Shown: positions 32,205 through 41,135 of the stretch, piece by piece | How positions within the stretch are numbered: the stretch's first letter is position 1 | How the letters are laid out: each line of letters starts with the position of its first letter | NCBI RefSeq assembly: GCF_024701975.1 | Contig: NZ_JANLNM010000001.1 | Span: 496,001 to 560,000, forward strand | DNA: 64,000 bases | Direction of reading: 5' to 3' | From: Variovorax sp. ZS18.2.2 | GTDB taxonomy: Bacteria; Pseudomonadota; Gammaproteobacteria; Burkholderiales; Burkholderiaceae_C | The notes under the pieces: model-generated | What the model was told of the DNA's origin: nothing | What the model saw: the letters and a program-made list of their open reading frames with translations, nothing else | Database searches by the model: none | Translations under genes and position numbers: made by a program

Positions 32205-33794
32205 ATGAGCGGCAACCGCTATCCCATCATCTACGTGCGTGGCTATGCCATGACCGAATCCGAGCGCGACGAGACCGCGGCAGACCCGTTCTGCGGTTTC
32301 AACATCGGCTCCACGGTCTATCGCGCCACGGTCAAGAAAGACGCGCCCGCGCAGAAGTTCGTCTTCGAGTCGCCGGTGGTGCGCCTCCTGGCTGACTTCC
32401 AGTACCAGAGCGTCTACCAGAACGGCCTGGACATCCTGGACGACGACTGGAAGCCTTCGCCCGACGAGACCGGCAAGGACGTGGACGGCATCCCTTCCGC
32501 CTCGGTCATCATCTACCGCTACTACGACACCGGCTCCGAGCTGCTGGGCGACGGCAAGTCGCGCAACATCAAGTTCTACGCGCAGGGCCTGAGCAAGCTG
32601 ATCCTGCGGGTGCGCGACCTCGTGGGGCAGCGAGAAGGGGCTGCCGCTGCAGCTGACTTTCGTTGCTACCTGGTGGCGCATTCGATGGGCGGGCTGGTGG
32701 TGCGCGCCTTCCTGCAGAACCCGGCGCTGGGCGACCCCGCGGCGCGGGCCTGCGTCGACAAGGTGTTCACCTATGCCACGCCGCACAACGGCATCGACAT
32801 GGGCGGCGTCAACATCCCGGCCTGGCTCACGGCCAACGAGATGAACACCTTCAACCGCGAGAAGATGTCCGAATTTCTCGCCACGCCGGCCGTCAACGGC
32901 CGCATGGACTACCTGCCGGCCTCGGCCTTCCCGGCCGAGCGCTTCTTCTGCATGGTCGGCTCCAACCGCGGCGATTACGAAACCGCCAAGGGGCTCTCCC
33001 GCATGTTCGCGGGCCACGGCAGCGACGGGCTGGTGCGCATCGAGAACGCCTCGCTCTGGTCCATCGACGCGAACAAGAAGACGCAGCCCGTGGCCACCGC
33101 GTACGCCTTTCGTTCTCACTCGGGCTATTTCGGCATCGTCAATTCCGAGGAGGCCTATCAGAACCTCGTGCGCTTTCTCTTCGGCGATGTGCGCGTCGAC
33201 CTCTGGTTCGACGTCGACGGCGTGACCTTACCGCCTGATCTGCCCAAGGACGCCGACATCGATGCGCTCTACCAGGTCGAGCTCCTGGCCGCGCCGCGCG
33301 GCAAGCGCTGGTACCTGAGCCGGCGCGTGGCCGAGGAAGACTCGCCCGCCTGCCGCACGCACAAGGAGCTGACCGACCCGAAGAAGCCCGAGCGCCGCTC
33401 GATCTATCTCTCGACCGTGTTCCTGGCCAACAAGGCCCGCGTCAACCAGGACCGCCCGACGCTGGCCTACGCCATGACGCTGGGCGTGCGCGTGCCCGAC
33501 TATCAGGTGAACAAGAAGTTCTGGCTCGACGGGCACTACGAAGGAAGCTCTCTCTTTCGCGACACGCTGATCATCGAGATCGCGCCGCCCCAGGCTGACG
33601 ACCCGGCGCAGAACTGGAACCTCAAGTACGGCTGGCAGACCGACACGGCGGGGCAGGCGTCGCTGCCGATCAGTCCGAAGCAGCTGGCCGGCGGCAAGCT
33701 GCAGTTCGTCGTGCCGCTCTCCAGCCTCGGTGCCGCAGCGGCGGCGCCGGGCATCTCCGGCAAGGTGCGGCTGGAGGTGAGCGCCTGGAGTTGA
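32205..33794 (+). CDS. Large alpha/beta-hydrolase (PGAP1/lipase-like)
   Basis: 529 aa, cytosolic (no signal). The nucleophile elbow is AHSMGG with Ser160; upstream YIIYVRGYAM is the oxyanion strand. The catalytic domain covers about 1-340; residues 340-529 form a second beta-rich domain unlike usual lipases, with LLAAPRGKRWYL and a final LEVSAWS strand. Closest type is the PGAP1-like/esterase family. GGAGAAGG site precedes the ATG at 32205. Likely hydrolyses an ester; substrate unknown. Confidence 0.8.
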   Translation: MSGNRYPIIYVRGYAMTESERDETAADPFCGFNIGSTVYRATVKKDAPAQKFVFESPVVRLLADFQYQSVYQNGLDILDDDWKPSPDETGKDVDGIPSASVIIYRYYDTGSELLGDGKSRNIKFYAQGLSKLILRVRDLVGQREGAAAAADFRCYLVAHSMGGLVVRAFLQNPALGDPAARACVDKVFTYATPHNGIDMGGVNIPAWLTANEMNTFNREKMSEFLATPAVNGRMDYLPASAFPAERFFCMVGSNRGDYETAKGLSRMFAGHGSDGLVRIENASLWSIDANKKTQPVATAYAFRSHSGYFGIVNSEEAYQNLVRFLFGDVRVDLWFDVDGVTLPPDLPKDADIDALYQVELLAAPRGKRWYLSRRVAEEDSPACRTHKELTDPKKPERRSIYLSTVFLANKARVNQDRPTLAYAMTLGVRVPDYQVNKKFWLDGHYEGSSLFRDTLIIEIAPPQADDPAQNWNLKYGWQTDTAGQASLPISPKQLAGGKLQFVVPLSSLGAAAAAPGISGKVRLEVSAWS

Positions 33795-33834
33795 GGTCGC
33801 AGGCCATACGGATGGCCCCACAATCGCACCTCAC

Positions 33835-34248
33835 ATGCATTACCTCCTCTTCATCGGCGCGCTCATCTTCTTCGCGTTCATGACGCCGCTGAAGCTTGCG
33901 ATCGCGATCTGCGCGCTGGTGCTGTTCGTGACGGTGGTGGTGAAGATCTCGGCGCAGGTCGTGGCGGGCGTGTCGCCGACCCTGGGCGAGTCGTTCAAGT
34001 CGGTGTTCTATGCCTCCCTGCTGGTGGCGCTGGTGTTGCTGGCCTACATGAGCTTCTCCAGCGGAACCGGCATTCACCATGTCGAAGGGCTGCCTGCGAT
34101 TGCGGTGATGGTGGGGTTGTTCGTGGCCTACACGCTGGGCTTCCAGATCGGCATCGGTACCTCCTTCGGTGCCAGCGCCGTCGTCGCATTCATCTCGACC
34201 CTCTTGTCCGGTGCCATCCTCTGGTCGGTCAAGGGCATTGCCTTCTGA
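33835..34248 (+). CDS. Membrane protein of unknown function
   Basis: 137 aa with four hydrophobic segments (about 3-17, 20-44, 57-75, 85-131 in two parts). Gly/Ser-rich last helix (GIGTSFGASAVVAF). No motif recognised. Four bases separate its stop from the next start, so it is probably cotranscribed with the isochorismatase-like gene. Confidence 0.7.
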   Translation: MHYLLFIGALIFFAFMTPLKLAIAICALVLFVTVVVKISAQVVAGVSPTLGESFKSVFYASLLVALVLLAYMSFSSGTGIHHVEGLPAIAVMVGLFVAYTLGFQIGIGTSFGASAVVAFISTLLSGAILWSVKGIAF

Positions 34249-34252
34249 CGCC

Positions 34253-34789
34253 ATGAAAACTGCAGTTCTGGTCATCGATGTGCAGCGCGGCCTTTGCGAC
34301 GATCCGCCGCGCCCGCACGAGGCACCGGAAGTGATCGAGCGCATCAACGCGCTCACCGTGCGAGCCCGCGCCGCCGGCGCACCGGTGGCCTTCATCCAGC
34401 ATGAGAACGCAGTCGATCTGGAATTCGATTCCGAACGCTGGCAGCTGGCCGATGCACTGCAGATCGATGCGGCCGACACCCGGATCCGCAAGACCACGCC
34501 CGACTCCTTCCTGCGCACGCCGCTCGAAGCGTGGCTGATGGGGCAGGGTGTGCGGCGCGTGGTGATCTGCGGCTACTCGTCGGAGTTCTGCGTCGACACC
34601 ACCACCCGTCGCGCGGCCGCGCTGGGCTACGAGGTGGTGCTTGCGGCCGATGCGCACACCTCGCACGACAAGCCGCATGCCACGGGCGCCTTCATCCGCG
34701 CGCACCACAACGCAACGCTGTCGGACATCACGAGCTTCGGTGTGCGCATCAGTGCGGTCGACAGCGCGGAGATCGTATTGGGCGATTGA
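34253..34789 (+). CDS. Cysteine hydrolase, isochorismatase-like
   Basis: 178 aa. Catalytic triad positions of the isochorismatase-like hydrolase/nicotinamidase fold are present: Asp9 (VIDVQ), Lys80 (RIRKTTPDSF) and Cys113 (SSEFCVDTT), with the cis-peptide GYSSE before the Cys. Members hydrolyse amides or enol ethers such as nicotinamide, peroxyureidoacrylate or isochorismate; the substrate here is not indicated. Converges on the metallophosphoesterase gene with three bases between stops. Confidence 0.88.
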   Translation: MKTAVLVIDVQRGLCDDPPRPHEAPEVIERINALTVRARAAGAPVAFIQHENAVDLEFDSERWQLADALQIDAADTRIRKTTPDSFLRTPLEAWLMGQGVRRVVICGYSSEFCVDTTTRRAAALGYEVVLAADAHTSHDKPHATGAFIRAHHNATLSDITSFGVRISAVDSAEIVLGD

Positions 34790-34792
34790 TCC

Positions 34793-35530
34793 TCAGGGCA
34801 TGCGCCCGGTCTTGAGTGCATGGCCCCAGTCCGGCCGCCCGTTCTCGAGTGCCAGCCTCGCCATCGCCGTGTGGTCGTACGGAACGGCGACAAGCCTGGC
34901 GGTCCATTCGCCGTCGCGCTGCTCGACGATGGCATAGCGTGCATGGGGCGAGCCGGTCTCGACAGCATGCGGATAGGGGTGAATGTCGTCGTAGGCTGGC
35001 AGGCCGACGCTGCCCGGATTGACGATCAGTTGCCCGCCGGACGCACGCGCCACGCGCGGCACATGCGTGTGCCCGCAGGCGATCAACGTTGCATCGACAT
35101 CGCCGGTCCGCGCATCGATCTCCGCCTGCGTGGCTGCGCGGAAGTTATCGGGCGCTACGGTCTCGAGGAAGTATTCGAGATCGCTCGCCGGTGTGCCATG
35201 GCACAGCATCACTTCCGCGCTGAAGCGGTGCGTGTGCCTCAGCGATGCGATCCAGGCAAATTCTTTCGCACCGAGTCGTGCGTGTGCGAACGCATCGGAG
35301 GCGCCGCGCCGGTCTGCGGGCACAGTGAGCAGTTGACGCTCGTGGTTCCCTGCAAGCTGAACCCAGTCCTGCGCCATCAGGAACTGCGCGGTCTCCAGCG
35401 GCATCAGCGGACCCGAGAGGCTGTCGCCCAGGTTGACGATGGCGTCCACGCCGCGGCGTTCGATGTCTTCGACCACGGCTTCGAGTGCGGGGAGATTTCC
35501 GTGAATGTCGGAGACGATGGCGATGCGCAT
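34793..35530 (-). CDS. Calcineurin-like metallophosphoesterase
   Basis: 245 aa. Metal-binding motifs of the MJ0936/YfcE-like group: SDIHGN (7-12), NLGDSLSG, GNHERQ, and CGHTHVPR near residue 150, followed by NPGSVG. These are Mn/Fe-dependent phosphodiesterases or phosphatases, some acting on cyclic nucleotides. Directly downstream of the CorA-like gene (9-base gap), possibly cotranscribed. Confidence 0.9.
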   Translation of the reverse strand: MRIAIVSDIHGNLPALEAVVEDIERRGVDAIVNLGDSLSGPLMPLETAQFLMAQDWVQLAGNHERQLLTVPADRRGASDAFAHARLGAKEFAWIASLRHTHRFSAEVMLCHGTPASDLEYFLETVAPDNFRAATQAEIDARTGDVDATLIACGHTHVPRVARASGGQLIVNPGSVGLPAYDDIHPYPHAVETGSPHARYAIVEQRDGEWTARLVAVPYDHTAMARLALENGRPDWGHALKTGRMP

Positions 35531-35539
35531 CGGCAGACT

Positions 35540-37252
35540 CTAATCCGCCCCAGGCCGCCAGACCCGCGCCAACGCCGCCAGCTTCCCGCGAAACCCCAGC
35601 CGGTCGTTCGACAGCGCATCGATGAAATCCGACAGCCGCTGCGACTTCACCATCGTGTAGATCGTGAGCCAGGTCGTCGCGACGAACACCACGCCGAACC
35701 ACAGCGCCTTGCGCCACAACGGCGCGTCGGCTTCGGCGAGCAGGTTCATGCCGAGGAAGCCCGTGGTGACGGTGCCGATCAAACCGAACAGCGTGACCAC
35801 CGTGAGCCGCACGACGGTGCTGGCCTGCCGGCGCAGGCTGTCCGCATCGAGGTAGGTGTTCATGTCGGCGATGCGCGACTTGACCTCGTCGTAGAGCGGA
35901 TCGAGCCCGAGGTGCGTGGCGCACATGTGCGAGAGCGCGCGCACCTGCGCCTGCTCGGAAATCTCGTGGAACCAGTAGCGGTGCGTGAAGCGCAGAAAGC
36001 GCTCGAAGCTCGAGCGGATCGCGCGCTTGAATTGCTTCACGCTCGGTGTGCTGCGGATGTCCAGCCGCTTGAGCGCCTCGACCAGCTGGTCCGAGAACAT
36101 CAGGAGCGACGCTTTCTGGAAGTGCGCGATGAGGAACAGCAGGAAGTGCTGGTGCCTGAACTGCGCGAGCACCCCGCGGTCGCGACAGCAGAAGAAATCG
36201 GAGTGCGCATCGCCCACCACGATCAGCGCGTGGCCGTTGCAGAGATACCGCGTGTTGGGCGCTGCGCCCGCGTCGACCCAGAAGCGGTCGTAGCAGTACT
36301 TGTGCTCGAAGTCCGCGAGGTGGTGATCGGCGTAGGGCAGGTGGGCATCGGTCGTGCCCGCACCCGTCACCAGCGCGAGGCGCACGAAGTCGTCGCGCGT
36401 GAGGCGGCGCGGATCGTCCATCGAGAGGTACGCCATCACCGGCATGCGGTAGTACTCGATCTGGCGGTAGCGCAGCGTGCCGGGGTCTTCCGAATGGTCG
36501 CTCACCAGCGGCTGCATCAGGTAGGCCCAGTGCGAGGAGATGCGCGGCGCGCGGTGTTGCGCCACGTGCGAGAGAAAGCTCTCGCGCTGCTGCGCATCGG
36601 AACTCGCGAGCACGCGGCCGTCGGCGCCCAGCCATTCGACGCTCGCCATGCAATGCAGCGCGGAGCCGTCGGGCTCCCAGCCCGAGGGGTAGGCGCGGCC
36701 GAAGCGGTAGAGGATGTCCTGCGCCTCTGCGAGGCTCAGGTTGTTCACGCCGACTTCGAGGTTGAGCAGCACCACGTCGATGTCGAAGAAGAAGTAGAGG
36801 TCGCAATGCACCACGTCGAGCGTGATGGGTGCATCACCGGGCTGCGACACCACGCGCACGGCGGCGATGTCGTGGCGGCGGAAGATGCGCATTGGCGAAT
36901 CGCCATCGCTGCCCGATGCCGAATCGTCCGCCTTGTTGCGCGAGCGCCCTTCGCCGTACAGGAAGCGCTGCACATACGGCAGGAAGCTCACGAACTCGTT
37001 GTAGTGCCGCTCGTGGAAGCGGCTGCTGTCGCCGGTGTATTCGTCGACCTCTTCGTGCCACGGGGAGGCATCGCCCATGTCGCGCAGCACCTGCCAGGGG
37101 CCGTGGTGCGTGGGCTTGGCATCGGGCGAGGGCATCAGCCGCAGGGGCCAGAGCAGGGCCTGCCTGAAATGCTGAACGACGGGAGTGCCGGGGGCGCCGG
37201 ATGAGAGGGCATTCGCCTCTGTGGGCAGGGTGGCTGCAGGTGGGTTCAGCAT
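35540..37252 (-). CDS. CorA-like divalent-cation channel with long N-terminal domain
   Basis: 570 aa, much longer than CorA (about 320). The C-terminal quarter has two membrane helices with the diagnostic GMN motif at 501-503 (FLGMNLL) and a preceding long helix. The soluble domain of about 450 residues contains FFFDIDVVLLNLEV and RFGRAYPSGWEPDG, the form of a COG3264/CorA-related group seen in beta-proteobacteria. Probably Mg, Co or Zn transport across the inner membrane. Divergent from the kgu operon with 133 bases between starts. Confidence 0.85.
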   Translation of the reverse strand: MLNPPAATLPTEANALSSGAPGTPVVQHFRQALLWPLRLMPSPDAKPTHHGPWQVLRDMGDASPWHEEVDEYTGDSSRFHERHYNEFVSFLPYVQRFLYGEGRSRNKADDSASGSDGDSPMRIFRRHDIAAVRVVSQPGDAPITLDVVHCDLYFFFDIDVVLLNLEVGVNNLSLAEAQDILYRFGRAYPSGWEPDGSALHCMASVEWLGADGRVLASSDAQQRESFLSHVAQHRAPRISSHWAYLMQPLVSDHSEDPGTLRYRQIEYYRMPVMAYLSMDDPRRLTRDDFVRLALVTGAGTTDAHLPYADHHLADFEHKYCYDRFWVDAGAAPNTRYLCNGHALIVVGDAHSDFFCCRDRGVLAQFRHQHFLLFLIAHFQKASLLMFSDQLVEALKRLDIRSTPSVKQFKRAIRSSFERFLRFTHRYWFHEISEQAQVRALSHMCATHLGLDPLYDEVKSRIADMNTYLDADSLRRQASTVVRLTVVTLFGLIGTVTTGFLGMNLLAEADAPLWRKALWFGVVFVATTWLTIYTMVKSQRLSDFIDALSNDRLGFRGKLAALARVWRPGAD

Positions 37253-37290
37253 CGCGCCAGTGTAGGCAGAAGGTAGGTCAAAACGCCCAC

Positions 37291-37306
37291 CTAGGGGAAT
37301 CCCTAG
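37291..37306. promoter_or_regulatory. Inverted repeat CTAGGG-GAAT-CCCTAG
   Basis: Perfect 6-bp arms, 8 bases upstream of the PtxS-type operator, between the divergent CorA-like and kgu genes. Looks like a second regulator site; the factor is unknown to me. Confidence 0.4.
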
Positions 37307-37313
37307 TCAGGCC

Positions 37314-37327
37314 TGAAACCGGTTTCA
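37314..37327. promoter_or_regulatory. PtxS-type LacI-family operator (TGAAACCGGTTTCA)
   Basis: Exact 14-bp palindrome with the central CG of LacI-family sites. It is identical to the operator reported for PtxS, the 2-ketogluconate-responsive repressor of kgu genes in Pseudomonas. It immediately precedes a TATAAG -10 element (37328-37333), so repressor bound here would block RNA polymerase. The cognate regulator is very likely the LacI-type gene at the end of the same operon. Confidence 0.85.
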
Positions 37328-37385
37328 TATAAGCTGCAAGCATTGCTTTTCGAGGCACGTGCACGGCCTTCGTGCACGCCGCACC

Positions 37386-38057
37386 ATGAACTACCAGTTT
37401 CAATTCGACGCCGTCTTCGCTGCCTGGCCGTTGCTGCTCAAGGGCACGTGGATCACGGTCCAGCTCTCGCTCATCGCGACGGTGCTGGGCCTCCTGGTCG
37501 CGATCTTCTGCGCCTGGGGCAAGACCTCGGGGCCGGCGTGGCTGCGCTTCATCGTCAATGCGTACATCGAGGTAATCCGCAACACGCCATTCCTCGTGCA
37601 GTTGTTCTTTTTCTTCTTCGCGCTGCCGGCCATTGGCCTCCGGTGGTCGCCGCAGACGGCCGCGCTGGTGGCGATGGTGGTGAACCTGGGCGCCTACGCC
37701 ACCGAGATCATCCGCGCGGGCATCGAGTCGATTCCCAAGGGGCAGATCGAGGCGGGCAGGGCGCTGAACCTCAAGCCCTGGGAAATCTTCCGCTTCGTCA
37801 TCATCAAGCCCGCGCTCAAGGCGATCTACCCGGCGCTCACGAGCCAGTTCATCTTGCTGATGCTGAGCTCGGCGGTGGTGTCGGTCATCTCGGCCGACGA
37901 CCTGACATCGGTGGCGGCCAACCTGCAGTCGCAGACCTTCCGCAGCTTCGAGATCTACATCGTGGTGGCCGCCATCTACCTTGCGCTGGCGCTGGCCTTC
38001 TCGGCGATGTTCAAGCTGATCTACAAGCGAACGCTCAACTATCCGGACCGCCGGTAA
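37386..38057 (+). CDS. ABC importer permease 1, polar-amino-acid (PAAT) type
   Basis: 223 aa with five membrane helices. HisM/GlnP-type permease: the N-terminal TW.TV..S......G segment and the EAA loop (YATEIIRAGIESIPKGQIEAGRAL, about 103-126) that docks on the ATPase. First gene after the PtxS-type operator. The family usually imports amino acids, but the operon encodes 2-ketogluconate catabolism and no amino-acid enzymes, so a sugar acid substrate is inferred. Confidence 0.9.
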   Translation: MNYQFQFDAVFAAWPLLLKGTWITVQLSLIATVLGLLVAIFCAWGKTSGPAWLRFIVNAYIEVIRNTPFLVQLFFFFFALPAIGLRWSPQTAALVAMVVNLGAYATEIIRAGIESIPKGQIEAGRALNLKPWEIFRFVIIKPALKAIYPALTSQFILLMLSSAVVSVISADDLTSVAANLQSQTFRSFEIYIVVAAIYLALALAFSAMFKLIYKRTLNYPDRR

Positions 38058-38082
38058 CGAGAGCCGCACGGAAGACAACATC

Positions 38083-38736
38083 ATGCGTACCTTCGGCTTT
38101 CCCGAATTCCTTTTCATCCTCGAAGCGGCCCAGTGGACGCTGGCGCTGTCGGCCATCGCTTTCGTCGGCGGCGCGATCCTGGGTTTGATCATCGCGCTCA
38201 TGCGCACCTCCGATTCGGCCTGGGCGCGCAACGCGTCGATGGTCTTCATCCAGGTGTTCCAGGGCACGCCGCTTTTGCTGCAGCTCTTCCTGATCTTCTT
38301 CGGCGCGCCGGTGCTGGGGCTGGACATCAACCCGTGGATCGCCGCGGGCGTGGCGCTCATCCTCAACAGCGCGGCCTTCCTCGGCGAGATCTGGCGCGGC
38401 TGCATCGAAGCCATTCCGCGCGGCCAGTGGGAAGCGGCCGAGGCGTTGAGCCTGAAGTACGGTGCGCGCATGCGCGACGTGGTGCTGCCGCAGGCCTTCA
38501 AGATCGCGCTCGCGCCCACCGTCGGCTACCTGGTGCAGATCATCAAGGGCACATCGCTCGCGGCCATCATCGGCTTCACCGAGATCACCCGCGCGGGGCA
38601 GATCATCAACAACGCCACCTTCCAGCCGCTCATCGTGTTCTCGGTGGTGGCGGCGATCTACTTCGTGATCTGCTGGCCGTTGTCACTGCTGGCCGCACGC
38701 ATGGAGCGCAAGCGCGCCCGGGCCCTCGCACGCTGA
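38083..38736 (+). CDS. ABC importer permease 2, PAAT type
   Basis: 217 aa, five membrane helices, EAA loop (LGEIWRGCIEAIPRGQWEAAEAL, about 103-125). Pairs with the permease encoded 25 bases upstream to form a heterodimeric membrane domain. Part of the kgu operon. Confidence 0.9.
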   Translation: MRTFGFPEFLFILEAAQWTLALSAIAFVGGAILGLIIALMRTSDSAWARNASMVFIQVFQGTPLLLQLFLIFFGAPVLGLDINPWIAAGVALILNSAAFLGEIWRGCIEAIPRGQWEAAEALSLKYGARMRDVVLPQAFKIALAPTVGYLVQIIKGTSLAAIIGFTEITRAGQIINNATFQPLIVFSVVAAIYFVICWPLSLLAARMERKRARALAR

Positions 38737-38788
38737 TCGTCTTTCGTTTTTCTCGTCGCTTCCTTTCTTTATTCAGGAGACACAACCC

Positions 38789-39586
38789 ATGACCCGTACC
38801 TCTACCCGCCGCGCAGCGCTCGCAGCCCTCGGCCTCGGCGCCGCCCTCACCGTGTTCGCGCCTTTCGCCTCGGCGCAAAGCGTGGCCGACATCAAGAAGA
38901 AGGGCGAGATCACCATCGGCATGCTGGTCGACTTTCCGCCCTACGGCACCACCGACGCTAAGAACCAGCCCGACGGCTACGACGCCGACGTGGCCAAGCT
39001 CCTGGCCAAGGACTGGGGCGTGAAGGCCAACATCGTGCCGGTGACCGGCCCGAACCGCATTCCGTTCCTGCTGACCAACAAGGTCGATCTCTTGGTCGCT
39101 TCGCTGGCCGTGACGCCCGAGCGCGCGAAGCAGGTGCAGTTCTCGCAGCCCTACGCGGCCGCGACCATCGTGCTGTACGGCGCGACCAAGACCCCCATCA
39201 AGACAGCGACCGACCTGAAGGGCCTGCGCGTCGGCGTGGCCCGCGCGTCCACGCAAGACGTGGCCGTGACCAAGGCCGCACCCGAAGGCACCGAGATCCG
39301 CCGCTTCGACGACGACGCCTCGGCCATGCAGGCGCTGATTTCGGGCCAGGTCGATGCGATCGGCTGTTCGGTCACCGTCGCCGCGCAAATCGCCAAGCGC
39401 GTGCCCGCCGGCACCTACGAAAACAAGTTCACGCTGGTGCAGCAGTCGATGGGCATCGCGATGCGTCCGGGCCAGGAAGAGCTGACCAAGGCGGTGAACG
39501 AGTTCGTGCAGAAGAACACCGCCAATGGCGAGCTGAACAAGCTGTACCAGAAGTGGCTGCAGGCCGACCTGCCCAAGATGCAATAA
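38789..39586 (+). CDS. Periplasmic substrate-binding protein of the kgu ABC importer
   Basis: 265 aa. Sec signal peptide (RRAALAALGLGAALTVF, cleavage after ASA near 29), then a family 3 solute-binding fold: G.LVDFPPYG.TD....DGYDADVAK, followed by VTPER...V.FS.PY. This fold binds amino acids in most relatives, but the usual ligand-carboxylate Arg region (RVGVARAS) would also suit a sugar acid. Gene lies 52 bases after permease 2. It is the best protein to test for 2-ketogluconate binding. Confidence 0.88.
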   Translation: MTRTSTRRAALAALGLGAALTVFAPFASAQSVADIKKKGEITIGMLVDFPPYGTTDAKNQPDGYDADVAKLLAKDWGVKANIVPVTGPNRIPFLLTNKVDLLVASLAVTPERAKQVQFSQPYAAATIVLYGATKTPIKTATDLKGLRVGVARASTQDVAVTKAAPEGTEIRRFDDDASAMQALISGQVDAIGCSVTVAAQIAKRVPAGTYENKFTLVQQSMGIAMRPGQEELTKAVNEFVQKNTANGELNKLYQKWLQADLPKMQ

Positions 39587-39613
39587 GCCGAAGCGCTTGA
39601 AGGAATCCCTGGC

Positions 39614-40369
<756 letters not shown>

Positions 40370-40379
40370 TCGCCCACTG

Positions 40380-41123
40380 ATGTCATTCGAGGTCCTGATT
40401 TCTCTGTCGTCCTTCGGCGCGGCCGAGGTGGGGCGGCACGGCCAGCTCTGGTGTTCGCAACTTGCACGCACAGCTGGCGCCGATTCGGTCGAAGTGCGCG
40501 GCGAGATGCTGCGCGATGCGGACGCCGAACTGCCTGCGCTCAAAGGTCTTGCTTCTGTGTACTCCAGCCCTGAAGGCCTGTGGGCCGAGGGCGGCTGGCT
40601 CGACAGCGCGGCGCTCAAGCGCGGCATCGCCGCCGCCACGCGCGTCGGCGCGAAGCGGCTCAAGATGTCCATCGGCGATTTCCAGGCGTCCTCGCACGGC
40701 TCGCTCTGGGGCCTGAAGGTGGAGCTTGCCGAGACCCGCGTCGAACTGCTGATCGAGAACGACCAGACCGTGCGCGCCGGCACGTTGCCCGCATTGCAAG
40801 CCTTCTTCGATGCAACAGACCGCGCCGGCGTGTCGCTGGGCATGACCTTCGACATGGGCAACTGGCACTGGCTCGGCGAGTGCCCGCTGCAGGCCGCACA
40901 GGCGCTCGGCCATCGCGTGCGCTACGTGCACTGCAAGGGCGCGCAGCGCCTGCCGCACAAGTGGGTGGCGGTGCCGCTCGGCGATTCGGTCGCACCGTGG
41001 CGCGCGGTGTTGCGCGCCTTGCCCGCCGACGTGCCCCACGCCATCGAATACCCTCTGATGGGCGACGACCTGCTGGCCGTCACCCGCTCGCAAATCGACT
41101 TCATCCGCGCCGCACGGGCGTAG
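40380..41123 (+). CDS. kguE: KguE-like sugar-phosphate isomerase/epimerase
   Basis: 247 aa, TIM-barrel of the xylose-isomerase-like family. Metal/active-site-like positions: ENDQ (about 125-128), DMGNWHW (about 158-164) and HCKG. In Pseudomonas kguE is the first catabolic gene of kguEKTD; its exact reaction is unsettled. Assignment rests on fold plus the kguE-kguK-kguD order followed by a PtxS-like regulator. Spacing to kguK is 12 bases. Confidence 0.8.
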   Translation: MSFEVLISLSSFGAAEVGRHGQLWCSQLARTAGADSVEVRGEMLRDADAELPALKGLASVYSSPEGLWAEGGWLDSAALKRGIAAATRVGAKRLKMSIGDFQASSHGSLWGLKVELAETRVELLIENDQTVRAGTLPALQAFFDATDRAGVSLGMTFDMGNWHWLGECPLQAAQALGHRVRYVHCKGAQRLPHKWVAVPLGDSVAPWRAVLRALPADVPHAIEYPLMGDDLLAVTRSQIDFIRAARA

Positions 41124-41135
41124 AACCCACCACAC

